The notes: generated by a model from the sequence alone, not told the origin. Counted from the first letter of the stretch, positions 45,151-58,663 are shown. The stretch is 64,000 bases of DNA from Actinomadura rubteroloni (GCF_002911665.1 NZ_MTBP01000002.1:248001-312000); one strand, 5' to 3'. Program-made: numbers and translations.

Positions 45151-46584
45151 TCAGTCCAGGGCGATGGCGTCGCCGATTCGGTGGACGCGCAGGGCGTTGG
45201 TGGAGCCGGGGGTCCCGGGCGGGGAGCCCGCGACGACGACCACGCGGTCGCCCTTCTGGTAGCGGCCGATCTCCAACAGCGCCTGCTCGACCTGGCGCAC
45301 CATCTCGTCGGTGTGGTTGACCTCCGGGACGATGAAGGTCTCGACGCCCCAGACGTGCGCGAGGCGGCCCCGGATCGCCGGGACGGACGTGAACGCCAGC
45401 AGCGGGATCGGCGAGCGGTAGCGGGAGAGGCGGCGGGCCGTCTCGCCGGACATCGTGAACGCGACGAGGGCCTGCGCGCCGACGGTGGCGCCGACCTCGG
45501 CCGCCGCGCGGGCGATGGCGCCGCCGACGGTCTCGGGGATGCGGTTGAGGGTGTGGGTGGCGTGGAGGGTGGATTCCTCGGCGGTGCAGACGATGCGGCT
45601 CATGGTCTCGACGGCGAGGATCGGGTACTGGCCGACGCTGGTCTCGCCGGAGAGCATGACGGCGTCGGCGCCCTCGAAGACGGCGTTGGCGACGTCGGAG
45701 GTCTCGGCGCGGGTGGGCCGGGGCGAGGAGATCATGGATTCGAGCATCTGGGTCGCGACGATGACCGGACGGGCCTTCTCGCGGCAGAGTTCGATCGCGC
45801 GCTTCTGGACGATCGGGACCTGTTCGAGGGGCAGTTCGACGCCGAGGTCGCCCCGGGCGACCATGATCCCGTCGAAGGCGGCGACGATCTCGGGGAGGGC
45901 GTCGACGGCCTGCGGCTTCTCGATCTTGCCGATGAGGGGGACGCGGAGGCCCTCCTCTTCCATGATCTGGTAGCAGATGTCGGCGTCGCCGGGCGTCCGG
46001 ACGAACGAGAGCGCGACGAGGTCGACGCCGAGGCGCAGCGCCCAGCGCAGGTCCTCCTCGTCCTTCTCGGTGAGGGCGGGGACGCTGACGGGGACGCCGG
46101 GGAGGTTGAGGCCCTTGTTGTCGGAGACCATGCCGCCGACGGTGACGGTGGTGTGGACGCGGGGGCCGTCGACGTCGGTCACCTCGAGGGCGACGCGGCC
46201 GTCGTCGATGAGGACGGTGTCGCCGGGGCCGACGTCGCCGGGGAGGCCGGTGTAGGTGGTGGAGACCTGCTTGCGGGTGCCGGGGACGTCCTCGGTGGTG
46301 ATGGTGAACGCGTCGCCGAGGGTGAGGCGCACGGGGCCGTCGGGGAACCGGCCGATGCGGATCTTGGGGCCCTGGAGGTCGGCCAGGATGCCGACGCCGC
46401 GCCCGGCGGCGGCCGAGGCGGCGCGGAGGCGGTGGTAGACCTCTTCGTGCGCGGCGTGGTCGCCGTGGCTCATGTTGAGGCGGGCGACGTCGACGCCCGC
46501 GTCGACGAGGGCGCGGATCTGCTCGGCGCTGGAGCAGGCGGGGCCGATGGTGCTGACGATCTTCGCTCGACGGGTCACGGACAC
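45151..46584 (-). CDS. pyk: Pyruvate kinase
   Basis: Glycolytic enzyme that converts phosphoenolpyruvate and ADP to pyruvate and ATP. The 477-residue protein is full length: TRRAKIVSTIGPA at the N-terminus, VARLNMSHG, the signature VPLIGKIEKPQA with the catalytic lysine, MVARGDLGVELP, and MLSGETSVGQYP. The C-terminal allosteric domain ends in GSTNALRVHRIG. GTG 46584 is used; an in-frame GTG at 46578 is equally good. The upstream 120 bases (46585-46707) are relatively A/T-rich and hold the promoter. Confidence 0.98.
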   Translation of the reverse strand: MSVTRRAKIVSTIGPACSSAEQIRALVDAGVDVARLNMSHGDHAAHEEVYHRLRAASAAAGRGVGILADLQGPKIRIGRFPDGPVRLTLGDAFTITTEDVPGTRKQVSTTYTGLPGDVGPGDTVLIDDGRVALEVTDVDGPRVHTTVTVGGMVSDNKGLNLPGVPVSVPALTEKDEEDLRWALRLGVDLVALSFVRTPGDADICYQIMEEEGLRVPLIGKIEKPQAVDALPEIVAAFDGIMVARGDLGVELPLEQVPIVQKRAIELCREKARPVIVATQMLESMISSPRPTRAETSDVANAVFEGADAVMLSGETSVGQYPILAVETMSRIVCTAEESTLHATHTLNRIPETVGGAIARAAAEVGATVGAQALVAFTMSGETARRLSRYRSPIPLLAFTSVPAIRGRLAHVWGVETFIVPEVNHTDEMVRQVEQALLEIGRYQKGDRVVVVAGSPPGTPGSTNALRVHRIGDAIALD

Positions 46585-46707
46585 AAAACTACTTAGTTAC
46601 TTGCTGGTATGGATATTCGTGCAGGATGTGGCCATCCACGATTCACGCAGTGGTCCAGCCCAAAGGTCTAGACCACCACGGAATCGGTGGATTCAGGACG
46701 AGATCGG

Positions 46708-47262
46708 TCAGGCGGCGAAGACGTCGACGGCCGTCTTGACGAACGCGGGGAGGTCGGCGGGTTTACGGCTGGTGACGAGCGTGTTCGGTCCCGCCTCGCA
46801 GACTTGGACCTCCTCGTCCCGCCAGAGCGCGCCGGCGTTGCCGAGGTCGGTGCGCAGGCTCGGCCAGGACGTCAGGGTGCGTCCGCGGACGACGTCGGCC
46901 TCGGCGAGGAGCCAGGGCGCGTGGCAGATCGCGGCGACGGGCTTGCCGGTGTCGAAGAAGGCGCGGACGAACGCGACGGCCTCCGGCACGGTGCGCAGGA
47001 AGTCGGGGTTGGCGACGCCGCCGGGGAGCACGAGCGCGTCGAACGCGTCGGGCACCGAGTGGCCGAGCGGGGCGTCCACGGGGAACGTGTCGCCCTTGTC
47101 GAGCCCGTCGTACATCTGGATCTCGGTGCCGGCGGTGGAGATCAGCCGGACGTCGGCGCCCGCCCGGCGCAGCCCGTCCCAGGGCTCGGTGACCTCCACC
47201 TGCTCGGCGCCCGCCGGAGCGGCGAGGAAGGCGATCGTCCTGCCCTTCAGGTCGTGTGCCAT
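46708..47262 (-). CDS. DJ-1/PfpI-family protein (class I glutamine amidotransferase-like)
   Basis: A 184-residue DJ-1/PfpI superfamily protein. The nucleophile elbow is AAICHAPWLL near residue 112, the conserved glutamate is in the N-terminal strand region, and DALVLPGGVANPDFL precedes it. The TSWPSLRTDLGNAGA stretch is typical of the YhbO/PfpI branch, which acts in stress resistance as deglycase, chaperone or protease (the literature is divided). It is convergent with pyk at a 123-base distance and divergent from the AraC-like regulator. Confidence 0.9.
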   Translation of the reverse strand: MAHDLKGRTIAFLAAPAGAEQVEVTEPWDGLRRAGADVRLISTAGTEIQMYDGLDKGDTFPVDAPLGHSVPDAFDALVLPGGVANPDFLRTVPEAVAFVRAFFDTGKPVAAICHAPWLLAEADVVRGRTLTSWPSLRTDLGNAGALWRDEEVQVCEAGPNTLVTSRKPADLPAFVKTAVDVFAA

Positions 47263-47317
47263 CGGTGGCCTCCTAGATGGTCGGGTAGCGCGGCCCCTTC
47301 CCGCCGATTCGGGTGGT

Positions 47318-48028
47318 ATGCAGGGACGCGTGAATCCGACCGGGTACCGGGAGCGGCCCGCGCCGCGCGGCGCGGGCCTGGCGTGCGTGTGGACGTCCGC
47401 GCTCCCCCGCGCGGCGGCGGAGCCGTTCGTGCAGCGGGTCGTGCCGGACGGGTGCGTGGACGTCTACTGGTCGGAGCGCGACGGACGTGTCTTCGTCGCG
47501 GGTCCGGACACGGGTCCGATGCCCGCGCTGCTGCTGCCGGGCGACCGGTTCGTGGGCGTGCGGTTCCGTCCGGGGACGGCGGGACGGGTGCTGACCGTCC
47601 CGCCTGCGGCCGTACGGGACGCGAGGGTCCCGCTGTCCGACCTGTGGGGCGCGGACGCCGAGCGCCTGGAGCACTCCGGCGACCCGGGACGGGCGCTGAT
47701 GGCGGCGCTCGTGGCACGGGCGGCCTCCGCTCCCCCACCGGACCCGCTGGTCGCCGGCCTGATCCCCGCGCTCGCGACGGGCTCGGTGGCGAGGGCGGCG
47801 GACGATCTGGGGTTCAGCGAGCGGCAGATACGACGCCGCACGATGGACGCCTTCGGATACGGCCCGAAGACCCTGCAACGGGTGCTGCGCTTCCAGAAGG
47901 CGCTGCGCCTGGCGAGGACGGGCACGCCGTTCGCGGACGTCACGCAGGCGGCGGGCTACGCCGATCAGACGCATCTGGCGCACGAGGTGCGGGAGCTGGG
48001 CGGCGCGCCGCTCGGGACGTTCCGGTGA
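47318..48028 (+). CDS. AraC-family transcriptional regulator
   Basis: A 236-residue regulator. The N-terminal half is the small sensor type with VVPDGCVDVYWS and a VGVRFRPGTAG strand. The C-terminal double helix-turn-helix contains SVARAADDLGFSERQIRRR and FADVTQAAGYADQTHLAHE, with the conserved glycine turn. It lies divergently from the PfpI-like gene, 55 bases away, and may control it. The start is unsure: ATG 47318 or GTG 47330 (with an AGGGA just before). Confidence 0.86.
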   Translation: MQGRVNPTGYRERPAPRGAGLACVWTSALPRAAAEPFVQRVVPDGCVDVYWSERDGRVFVAGPDTGPMPALLLPGDRFVGVRFRPGTAGRVLTVPPAAVRDARVPLSDLWGADAERLEHSGDPGRALMAALVARAASAPPPDPLVAGLIPALATGSVARAADDLGFSERQIRRRTMDAFGYGPKTLQRVLRFQKALRLARTGTPFADVTQAAGYADQTHLAHEVRELGGAPLGTFR

Positions 48029-48095
48029 GACGCCGGATTTGTGGCGGGTGTTCCCAGTAGCCTCATCGTCCGGCCAAACGGGAACAGGGGTCATC

Positions 48096-48767
48096 GTGAT
48101 CATCGGGTGGATGCGGGCGTTCGTGGACCGTCCGGCGGAGCGGCGGGCGGAGGCCGTGCGGTTCTGGGCGGCGGTGACGGGCGCGGAGCCGTCCGGCGGC
48201 CTGCTGGTCCCGGCGAAGGGCGACGCGCACGTGGAGGTGCGGTCCGGCGCGGGCCTGGCCCTGGAGGTGGCGGACGTGGACGCGGCGCTGACGGTGGCGC
48301 ACGCGCTCGGCGCGGACGCGGTGGAGGCGGGCGAGACCGAGGCGGTCGTCCGGAGCCCTGGCGGAACCGTGTTCCGTTTGGAGCAGTGGTCGGGCGCGGC
48401 GGTGCGGTCGCCGGCGGCGGGCGACGCGGACGTGGACCAGGTGTGCCTGGACGTCCCTGCGGCGGCGTTCGACGCGGAGGTGGCGTTCTGGTCCCGGTGG
48501 ACGGGCTGGCCCGTCCGGAAGGCGGCCAGACCCGAGTTCACGGCCGTCCAGCCCCCGGACGCGATGCCGCTCCGCCTGCTGATCCAGCGGCTGGAGGACG
48601 GCACTCCCGGCGCCCACCTGGACCTGCGCTGCTCCGACCTCGCCGCGACGCGCGCCAAGCACGAGGAACTGGGTGCGCGGACGCTGCGGGAACTGCCGTG
48701 GTGGACGGTCATGGAGGACCCGGCGGGCGGGGCCTACTGCCTGATCGCCGCGCGGACGGCGGAGTGA
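48096..48767 (+). CDS. VOC-superfamily (glyoxalase-like) protein
   Basis: A 223-residue protein with two glyoxalase/bleomycin-resistance-fold modules (about residues 10-110 and 118-220). RPAERRAEAVRFWAAVTG and AAFDAEVAFWSRWTG are the helices that open each module, and the second ends TVMEDPAGGAYCLI. Metal ligands are incomplete in the first module. The GTG start has a CAGGGG site. The substrate is unknown. It follows the AraC-like gene by 67 bases and runs convergently with gltD. Confidence 0.82.
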   Translation: MIIGWMRAFVDRPAERRAEAVRFWAAVTGAEPSGGLLVPAKGDAHVEVRSGAGLALEVADVDAALTVAHALGADAVEAGETEAVVRSPGGTVFRLEQWSGAAVRSPAAGDADVDQVCLDVPAAAFDAEVAFWSRWTGWPVRKAARPEFTAVQPPDAMPLRLLIQRLEDGTPGAHLDLRCSDLAATRAKHEELGARTLRELPWWTVMEDPAGGAYCLIAARTAE

Positions 48768-48810
48768 CCGTCCGCCGCGCCCCGGGACGTCCCGGGGCGC
48801 GGCGGACGGG

Positions 48811-50280
48811 TCAGGCGATCGGCCGCGCCGTCGGCGGGATCGGGTAGGGCAGCGCGGTGTGCCCGGTGCCGGAGAGGTAGGCGTCCACCCCGTGCGCGGC
48901 GGCGCGTCCCTCGGCGATGGCCCAGACGATGAGCGACTGGCCGCGTCCCATGTCCCCGGCGGCGAACACGCCCGGGACGGTGGTGTGGTAGTCGCGGTCG
49001 CGGACGACGTTCCCGCGCTGGTCCAGCTCGACGCCGAGCTGCTCCAGCAGCCCCTGCTTCTGCGGCCCGAGGAACCCCATCGCGAGCGTGACGAGCTGCG
49101 CGGGCAGCTCCCGCTCGGTGCCGGGGACGGGCGTGAACCCGGTCTCGGGCCCGCCCACCTCGACGATCTTCAGCGCGCGGACGTTGCCGTCCCCGTCGCC
49201 GGCGAACTCGACGGTGTTGACGGCGTAGACCCGCTCGCCGTCCTGCGCCGCCAGTTCCTCGTGGGCGCTCTCCACCTTGAACAGCATCGGATACGTCGGC
49301 CACGGCTGGCTGCCCGGACGGGCCTCCGGCGGACGCGGCATGATCTCCAGCTGCGTGACGGACGCGGCGCCCTGCCGGATCGCGGTGCCGATGCAGTCGG
49401 CGCCGGTGTCGCCGCCGCCGATGACGACGACGTGCTTGCCCTCGGCCGTGATCTCCGGGACGTCGGCGTCGCCCTCCTGCACCTTGTTGGCGAGCGGCAG
49501 GTACTCCATCGCCTGGTGGACGCCGTTCAGCTCGCGTCCGGGGACGGGCAGGTCGCGCCAGACGGTGGCGCCGCCCGCGAGGACGACCGCGTCGTACTGT
49601 TCGCGCAGGTCGGCGGCCGTGACGTCCTCGCCGACGTTCACCGAGGTCTTGAACTCGGTGCCCTCGGCGCGCATCTGGGCGATGCGGCGGTCGAGGTGGC
49701 GCTTCTCCATCTTGAACTCGGGGATGCCGTAGCGCAGCAGCCCGCCGACGCGGTCGGCGCGCTCGTACACGCGGACGTCGTGCCCGGCGCGGGTGAGCTG
49801 CTGGGCGGCGGCGAGCCCGGCGGGCCCGGAGCCGACGACCGCGACCCGCTTGCCCGTCTTGACGACGGGCGGCTGCGGGTGGACCCAGCCCTCGGACCAG
49901 GCCCGGTCGATGATCTCGGCCTCGACGCGCTTGATCGCGACCGGGTCCTGGTTGATGCCGAGGACGCAGGCGCTCTCGCACGGCGCGGGGCACAGCTTCC
50001 CGGTGAACTCGGGGAAGTTGTTGGTGGCGTGGAGCCGTTCGATGGCTTCGCGCCAGTCGCGCCGGTAGACGAGGTCGTTCCACTCGGGGATGAGGTTGCC
50101 GAGCGGGCAGCCCTGGTGGCAGAACGGGATGCCGCAGTCCATGCAGCGGCTGGCCTGCTTCTCCAGGCGGTCGGAGCCGAAGGTCTCGTAGACCTCGGTC
50201 CAGCTCTTGATGCGGACGTCCACCGGGCGGCGGCGGGGAAGCTCGCGCCCGACGGTCAGGAATCCCTTGGGGTCGGCCAT
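48811..50280 (-). CDS. gltD: Glutamate synthase small subunit GltD
   Basis: NADPH-dependent beta subunit of glutamate synthase, 489 residues. N-terminal cysteine motifs that hold two [4Fe-4S] clusters are CMDCGIPFCHQGCP (about residue 47) and CPAPCESACV (about 97). The FAD-binding motif is GSGPAGLAAAQ (about 153) and the NADPH-binding motif GGGDTGADC (about 296). The C-terminal GDMGRGQSLIVWAI contacts FAD. It starts 18 bases after gltB and is co-transcribed with it. Confidence 0.97.
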   Translation of the reverse strand: MADPKGFLTVGRELPRRRPVDVRIKSWTEVYETFGSDRLEKQASRCMDCGIPFCHQGCPLGNLIPEWNDLVYRRDWREAIERLHATNNFPEFTGKLCPAPCESACVLGINQDPVAIKRVEAEIIDRAWSEGWVHPQPPVVKTGKRVAVVGSGPAGLAAAQQLTRAGHDVRVYERADRVGGLLRYGIPEFKMEKRHLDRRIAQMRAEGTEFKTSVNVGEDVTAADLREQYDAVVLAGGATVWRDLPVPGRELNGVHQAMEYLPLANKVQEGDADVPEITAEGKHVVVIGGGDTGADCIGTAIRQGAASVTQLEIMPRPPEARPGSQPWPTYPMLFKVESAHEELAAQDGERVYAVNTVEFAGDGDGNVRALKIVEVGGPETGFTPVPGTERELPAQLVTLAMGFLGPQKQGLLEQLGVELDQRGNVVRDRDYHTTVPGVFAAGDMGRGQSLIVWAIAEGRAAAHGVDAYLSGTGHTALPYPIPPTARPIA

Positions 50281-50297
50281 GGCAGGTGGTCCCCCTC

Positions 50298-54854
<4,557 letters not shown>

Positions 54855-55199
54855 CAACCCTCCCGTCGTCGTCGTGTCACTGCTTCGAGGTCAGTGCAGT
54901 CCCGGGACGACGTTGGCCCTGCTGCGGTGTGAAAACCTTACAACACTGCCGGGAACATGCCCGACTCAACCTGATCGCGAAACTTCGTGGACATCCCAGA
55001 GCCACGGACGCGACCAGTGGTATAGACCAGCATACATACGCCTAAAGCGGCGCTAACGGGCTGACCTGCGTGATCATCATCACCGGGTCCGGATGTTTAA
55101 CGCGCGTCCATCGCAACACTGCCGCAAAAAAGCCGGTCTGCCGGGGGCGGGTGGACGGACGGGCCGTCGTCGCGCGCCCGCCGCCCCGGAAGCGGCCGG
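54855..55199. other. 345-base gap upstream of gltB: gltB promoter region, no gene
   Basis: No supported coding frame. The part at 54920-55080 is more A/T-rich than its surroundings and should carry the gltBD promoter and any nitrogen-control site; I could not point to a GlnR box with confidence. A terminator for the gene at 55200 lies at 55126-55147. Confidence 0.5.
55126..55147 (-). terminator. Weak intrinsic terminator downstream of the 55200 gene
   Basis: On the minus strand CCGG-CAGA-CCGG followed by CTTTTTT makes a short stem with a clear U-run, 53 bases after the stop of the membrane-protein gene. Confidence 0.55.
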
Positions 55200-56129
55200 T
55201 CAGCCGGCCTTCGCCGCGCGGCCGAGAGCGGCCGGGGCCTTGCCGCCCTCGATGAGCAGGGCCAGCAGGGTCGTGTCGGACGCGTCGCCCGAGCCGTCCA
55301 GGCGCTCGGCCCACGCGACCACCGCGTAGTGCCCGACCGCGAGGCCGCGCGCCATGCCGAACCCGCCGCCGAACGCCGCGCCGTCCACCGGGAGCGGGCG
55401 GACGAACCCGGCGGCCCGGCCCGCGTCCAGCCCCCGGACGAGCCGGTCGGCGTCGGCCGCGCCCGCCAGGTTGAGGACCGTCACCGACAGCGCGTACCCG
55501 GGCTTCGGGTCGTTCGCGGTGTAGAGCGTCCGGACGGCCTGCGTGCAGCCCGACCGGGCCAGGTCCGCCGCGAGGCCGCCGCCCCAGACCGCCGCCCGGC
55601 AGCCGTCCAGCCGCTTGGCGCGCAGGGTCAGCCGCGTGCCGCCGTCGGTGCGGAGCTCGCGGGCGTAGGACGGGAACGCCTCCCCGGCCGTCAGCGGCGC
55701 CGCGTCCTTCGACCGCTGCGCGATGGCCGCGAACGCCGGGGTGTTGGCGGTGCTGGAGTAGGACGCGGGCGACGGGCCGTCCTCGGGAACGTTCCCGGCG
55801 GCCGGGTCGGGTGCCGCCGCGCGGCGCGGGGCGTCTCCCCCGGACGCGACGACCGCGATCAGCAGGACGACCACTACCAGCAGCGCCGCCGCTGCGGCGA
55901 AGTACAGGCGGTGGTCCAGGTTCGCGAGGGTCGTGTTGCGCCGGGGCGGCCGGACGGCCTTCCGGGGCTCGGGCGCCGGGGCGCGTTCGGGCGCCTTGCG
56001 CGGCGGTGCCGGGCGGCCGGCGGCGCGCCGCGTCCGCGCGGACCGGGCGGGGGCCGCGCGCCGCACCGGACGGGCCGGACGGGTCGCGCGCGGGCGGGCC
56101 GTGCCGCGTCCCCGGTCGTCGTCGTCCAC
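55200..56129 (-). CDS. Single-pass membrane protein, paralogue of the upstream gene
   Basis: A 309-residue protein. Residues 1-70 form a very Arg/Pro/Ala-rich cytosolic tail, one membrane helix lies near residues 75-96, and the rest is an extracellular domain. That domain contains two cysteines (GCRAAVWGGGL and SGCTQAVRTLY) and a C-terminal GHYAVVAWAERLDGSG strand. The same layout and motifs occur in the next gene (56162-56953), so they are tandem duplicates that have diverged. GTG start at 56129. I do not recognise a named family and assign no function. Confidence 0.75.
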   Translation of the reverse strand: MDDDDRGRGTARPRATRPARPVRRAAPARSARTRRAAGRPAPPRKAPERAPAPEPRKAVRPPRRNTTLANLDHRLYFAAAAALLVVVVLLIAVVASGGDAPRRAAAPDPAAGNVPEDGPSPASYSSTANTPAFAAIAQRSKDAAPLTAGEAFPSYARELRTDGGTRLTLRAKRLDGCRAAVWGGGLAADLARSGCTQAVRTLYTANDPKPGYALSVTVLNLAGAADADRLVRGLDAGRAAGFVRPLPVDGAAFGGGFGMARGLAVGHYAVVAWAERLDGSGDASDTTLLALLIEGGKAPAALGRAAKAG

Positions 56130-56161
56130 GGGGCCGCGCTACCGCCGGGCGGCGCGGGCCG

Positions 56162-56953
56162 TCACTTGCCCGCCCCGTCGGCCATCTGCACCCGCGCCCA
56201 CACGAAGAACGCGGGCTTCTCCACCGGCAGGCTCGCGCTGACCGCCTGGTCCAGCGACTTCGGCAGCCCGCCGCCGGACTTCTGCACCCAGCAGACCACC
56301 GCGTAGTGCCCGTACGCCTGGGCGTAGGCGGCGCTGAACCCCTTGGTGAACGCCGGGGCGCCCGGCGCGGCCAGCGGCAGGACGAACCCCGACCCGGTCG
56401 CCGGGTCCAGCATCCGCAGCACCTGCCGGACGCCGTCGGAGTCGGCCAAGTCCAGCACGGCGAACTGCCCGACGAACCCCTGCGCCTTGCTGACGTACGC
56501 GCCGCGCACCACCGCACGGCACCCGGACGTCGCGAGCTGCGCCTGGAGCGCCGCGCCCCACGTCGCCGCCTTGCAGTCGGTCTTCAGGTCCGTCCCGGCC
56601 AGCGTGTAGGTGAAGCCGTTGGACGCGACGGTCTTGACGTCGTCGCCGAACACCTCGGCGAGCGTGACCGGACGCGGGTCGGCCGAGCGCCGCGCGATCG
56701 CGGACGTGCCCTCGCCGTCGTACTCGGGCGTGTAGGCGGTCGGGCTGAGACGCGGGACGGGCTCGTCGCCGCCCCGGGTCAGGAAGAACGCACCCGCCCC
56801 GGCCAGCACCAGCAGGACCGCCAGGGCCGCCCCGCCATAGAGGAACAGGGGCTTGCGGCTTTTGCCGGGAGCCTGGTCCTCGGCGGGCCAGAAGTCCTTT
56901 CCGCCGCGTCCGGACGTCGTCCCGGACGCACCTGAGTCACGCGCCTCGATCAC
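56162..56953 (-). CDS. Single-pass membrane protein, paralogue of the downstream gene
   Basis: A 263-residue protein with a short cytosolic part, one membrane helix near residues 36-58, and an extracellular domain with the cysteine pair DCKAATWGAAL and SGCRAVVRGAY and a GHYAVVCWVQKSGGG strand. The spacing of motifs equals that in the 55200-56129 gene, 32 bases downstream. The two are probably translated from one mRNA. A role in the cell envelope is inferred from topology only. Confidence 0.78.
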   Translation of the reverse strand: MIEARDSGASGTTSGRGGKDFWPAEDQAPGKSRKPLFLYGGAALAVLLVLAGAGAFFLTRGGDEPVPRLSPTAYTPEYDGEGTSAIARRSADPRPVTLAEVFGDDVKTVASNGFTYTLAGTDLKTDCKAATWGAALQAQLATSGCRAVVRGAYVSKAQGFVGQFAVLDLADSDGVRQVLRMLDPATGSGFVLPLAAPGAPAFTKGFSAAYAQAYGHYAVVCWVQKSGGGLPKSLDQAVSASLPVEKPAFFVWARVQMADGAGK

Positions 56954-57026
56954 ACCGGGAGCCTAGCGTCAGCGGCGGGGCGCTCGCTCCCAAAAGGCGG
57001 TTTCGTCCAGGTATCAGATCGGGTGC

Positions 57027-58316
57027 TCAGGGGGCGTCCTTCACAGGCTCCGGACGCGTCTCGCCCGCCTCGGCGCGCTTGTCGCCGCGCTCCTCCTCCG
57101 CGGACGCCGGCTCGTCGGCCACCGTGGCAGGCTCGGCGTCCTTCGGCGGTGCGGGCTCATCCGGCGCCGTGGCAGGCTCCGTGCCCTCGACCGGCGCAGG
57201 CTGGTCCACCGCCGTAGCGGGCTCGGCGTCCTTCTCCGACGCGGGCTCGTCGGCGGCCGTGGCGGGCTCGGCCTCCTCGGCGGGCGTCGGCTCGTCGGCC
57301 GGCGCAGGCTCGGCGTCCTTGACCGGCGCCGGCTCGTCCACCGCCGTAGGGGGCCCGGCGTCCGTCTCGGGCGCGGGCCCATCGGCCTTCGTGGGGAGTT
57401 CGGCGTCCTTCTCCACCGCGGTCTCGTCGGCCTTCGTGGCGTCCTCGGACGCGTCGGGCGTCGTGGCGGGCTCGGCGGCGGGGCCGTCCCCGTCGGGCAC
57501 GGCGCCGATGCGCTCGGGGCCCGACCGGTTCCGCGCGAAGTACAGGTACGCGACGGCCAGCAGGAAGATCACGATGGACGTCCAGTCGTTGAGCCGCAGG
57601 CCGAGGACGTGGTGCGCCTCGTCCACCCGCAGCGCCTCGACCCAGCCGCGTCCCGCCGTGTAGGCGGCGACGTAGAGCGCGAACGTCCGCCCGTGCGTCA
57701 GGTTCCAGCGGCGGCCCGCCCACACGACGAGCACCGCGACGCCCACGCACCAGATCGACTCGTACAGGAACGTCGGGTGGTAGGTCGCGACGTCGGCGTA
57801 CTTCGCCTCGCGGTGCTCGGGGTCGATCTCCAGCGCCCAGAACGTGTGCAGCGGACGGCCGTACAGCTCCTGGTTCCAGTAGTTGCCCCACCGTCCGACG
57901 GCCTGCGCGAGCGCGACGCCGGGCGCCGCCGCGTCGGCCAGCGCGAGCGCCGAGATCCCCCGGCGGCGGCAGCCGAGCGCCGCGCCGAGAGCGCCGAGGA
58001 TGATCGCGCCCCAGATCCCGAGGCCGCCCTCCCAGATCATCAGCGACCGCAGCGGGTCGCCGCCCGATCCGAAGTAGCGCTGCCAGTCGGTGATGACGTG
58101 GTAGAGCCGTCCGCCGACGAGCCCGAACGGCACCGCCCACACCGCGACGTCCACGACCACGCCGGGCTCGCCGCCGCGCGCCGTCCAGCGCCGCTCGGTC
58201 ACCCACACCGCGATGACGATGCCGATGATGATCATGAAGGCATAAGCCCGGAGCGGGAACGGCCCGAGGTGCCAGACACCCTGTGAGGGGCTCGGGATGA
58301 ACGCGAGCGGCTGCAT
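57027..58316 (-). CDS. lgt: Prolipoprotein diacylglyceryl transferase Lgt with long acidic C-terminal tail
   Basis: Inner-membrane enzyme that transfers diacylglycerol from phosphatidylglycerol to the lipobox cysteine of prolipoproteins. The seven-span core (about residues 1-265) has the motifs GGRLYHVITDW, GLGIWGA, the Lgt signature VGRWGNYWNQELYG and YHPTFLYESIW. Start ATG 58316 gives the conserved first residues. The total of 429 residues is long because of a tail of about 165 residues rich in Glu, Ala, Pro, Asp and Thr, built of loose repeats. Similar but variable tails occur in some actinobacterial Lgt proteins. Lipoprotein substrates in this window include EhuB, LivK and the 37652 protein. 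Confidence 0.95.
   Translation of the reverse strand: MQPLAFIPSPSQGVWHLGPFPLRAYAFMIIIGIVIAVWVTERRWTARGGEPGVVVDVAVWAVPFGLVGGRLYHVITDWQRYFGSGGDPLRSLMIWEGGLGIWGAIILGALGAALGCRRRGISALALADAAAPGVALAQAVGRWGNYWNQELYGRPLHTFWALEIDPEHREAKYADVATYHPTFLYESIWCVGVAVLVVWAGRRWNLTHGRTFALYVAAYTAGRGWVEALRVDEAHHVLGLRLNDWTSIVIFLLAVAYLYFARNRSGPERIGAVPDGDGPAAEPATTPDASEDATKADETAVEKDAELPTKADGPAPETDAGPPTAVDEPAPVKDAEPAPADEPTPAEEAEPATAADEPASEKDAEPATAVDQPAPVEGTEPATAPDEPAPPKDAEPATVADEPASAEEERGDKRAEAGETRPEPVKDAP
57030..57480 (-). repeat. Imperfect tandem repeats coding the Lgt tail
   Basis: About ten imperfect units of some 13-15 codons of the type EPATAADEPASEKDA repeat in tandem. The DNA is a repeated GGCTCGTCGG/GCGGGCTCGGC pattern on the + strand. 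Such regions often vary in copy number between strains. Confidence 0.75.
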
Positions 58317-58423
58317 GAGCGATGACGTTACCGCTTTCCGGCGACCCGCACGGTCCGCCCCGGCGCCGCGCCCCGGACGTCTCCCGACCTGGTCCGCCCA
58401 TGCCCGCCTGCGCCGATCGGTCG

Positions 58424-58663
58424 ATGACCGGGCACGTCGACCGCACCGGACCCCTGCACGGCCACGCAAGCACGGTTCTCCGGGTCGGCACCGTGGATTC
58501 GCCAACGACCACGACCCTCCGCCGCAGCGGACAGTACTGCTGTCAGAACAATTTCAACACCCCGGGACCAATGCTGTTGCCGATTCCGGATATGGACATC
58601 CGGCCGGTGGTGTTCCGCGCAGGACTTGCCCTGAACACCCGGCCGCGAGGCGGCTACGTCTGA
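58424..58663 (+). CDS. Possible small protein with CysCys motif (uncertain)
   Basis: A 79-residue frame on the strand opposite its neighbours. It ends in a segment with unusually balanced amino acids for this genome (QYCCQNNFNTPG, then LLPIPDMDIRPVVF), which reads like real protein rather than a GC-driven artefact. No good ribosome-binding site precedes ATG 58424, and the frame is open up to 58322. No family is recognised. It could be a short secreted or precursor peptide, or chance. Confidence 0.3.
   Translation: MTGHVDRTGPLHGHASTVLRVGTVDSPTTTTLRRSGQYCCQNNFNTPGPMLLPIPDMDIRPVVFRAGLALNTRPRGGYV

Noticed and set aside
57030-57480. Repeated GC pattern considered as a CRISPR array or minisatellite
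   Set aside because: The periodic units have no constant repeat/unique spacer structure and are in frame with lgt; they encode an acidic protein tail.
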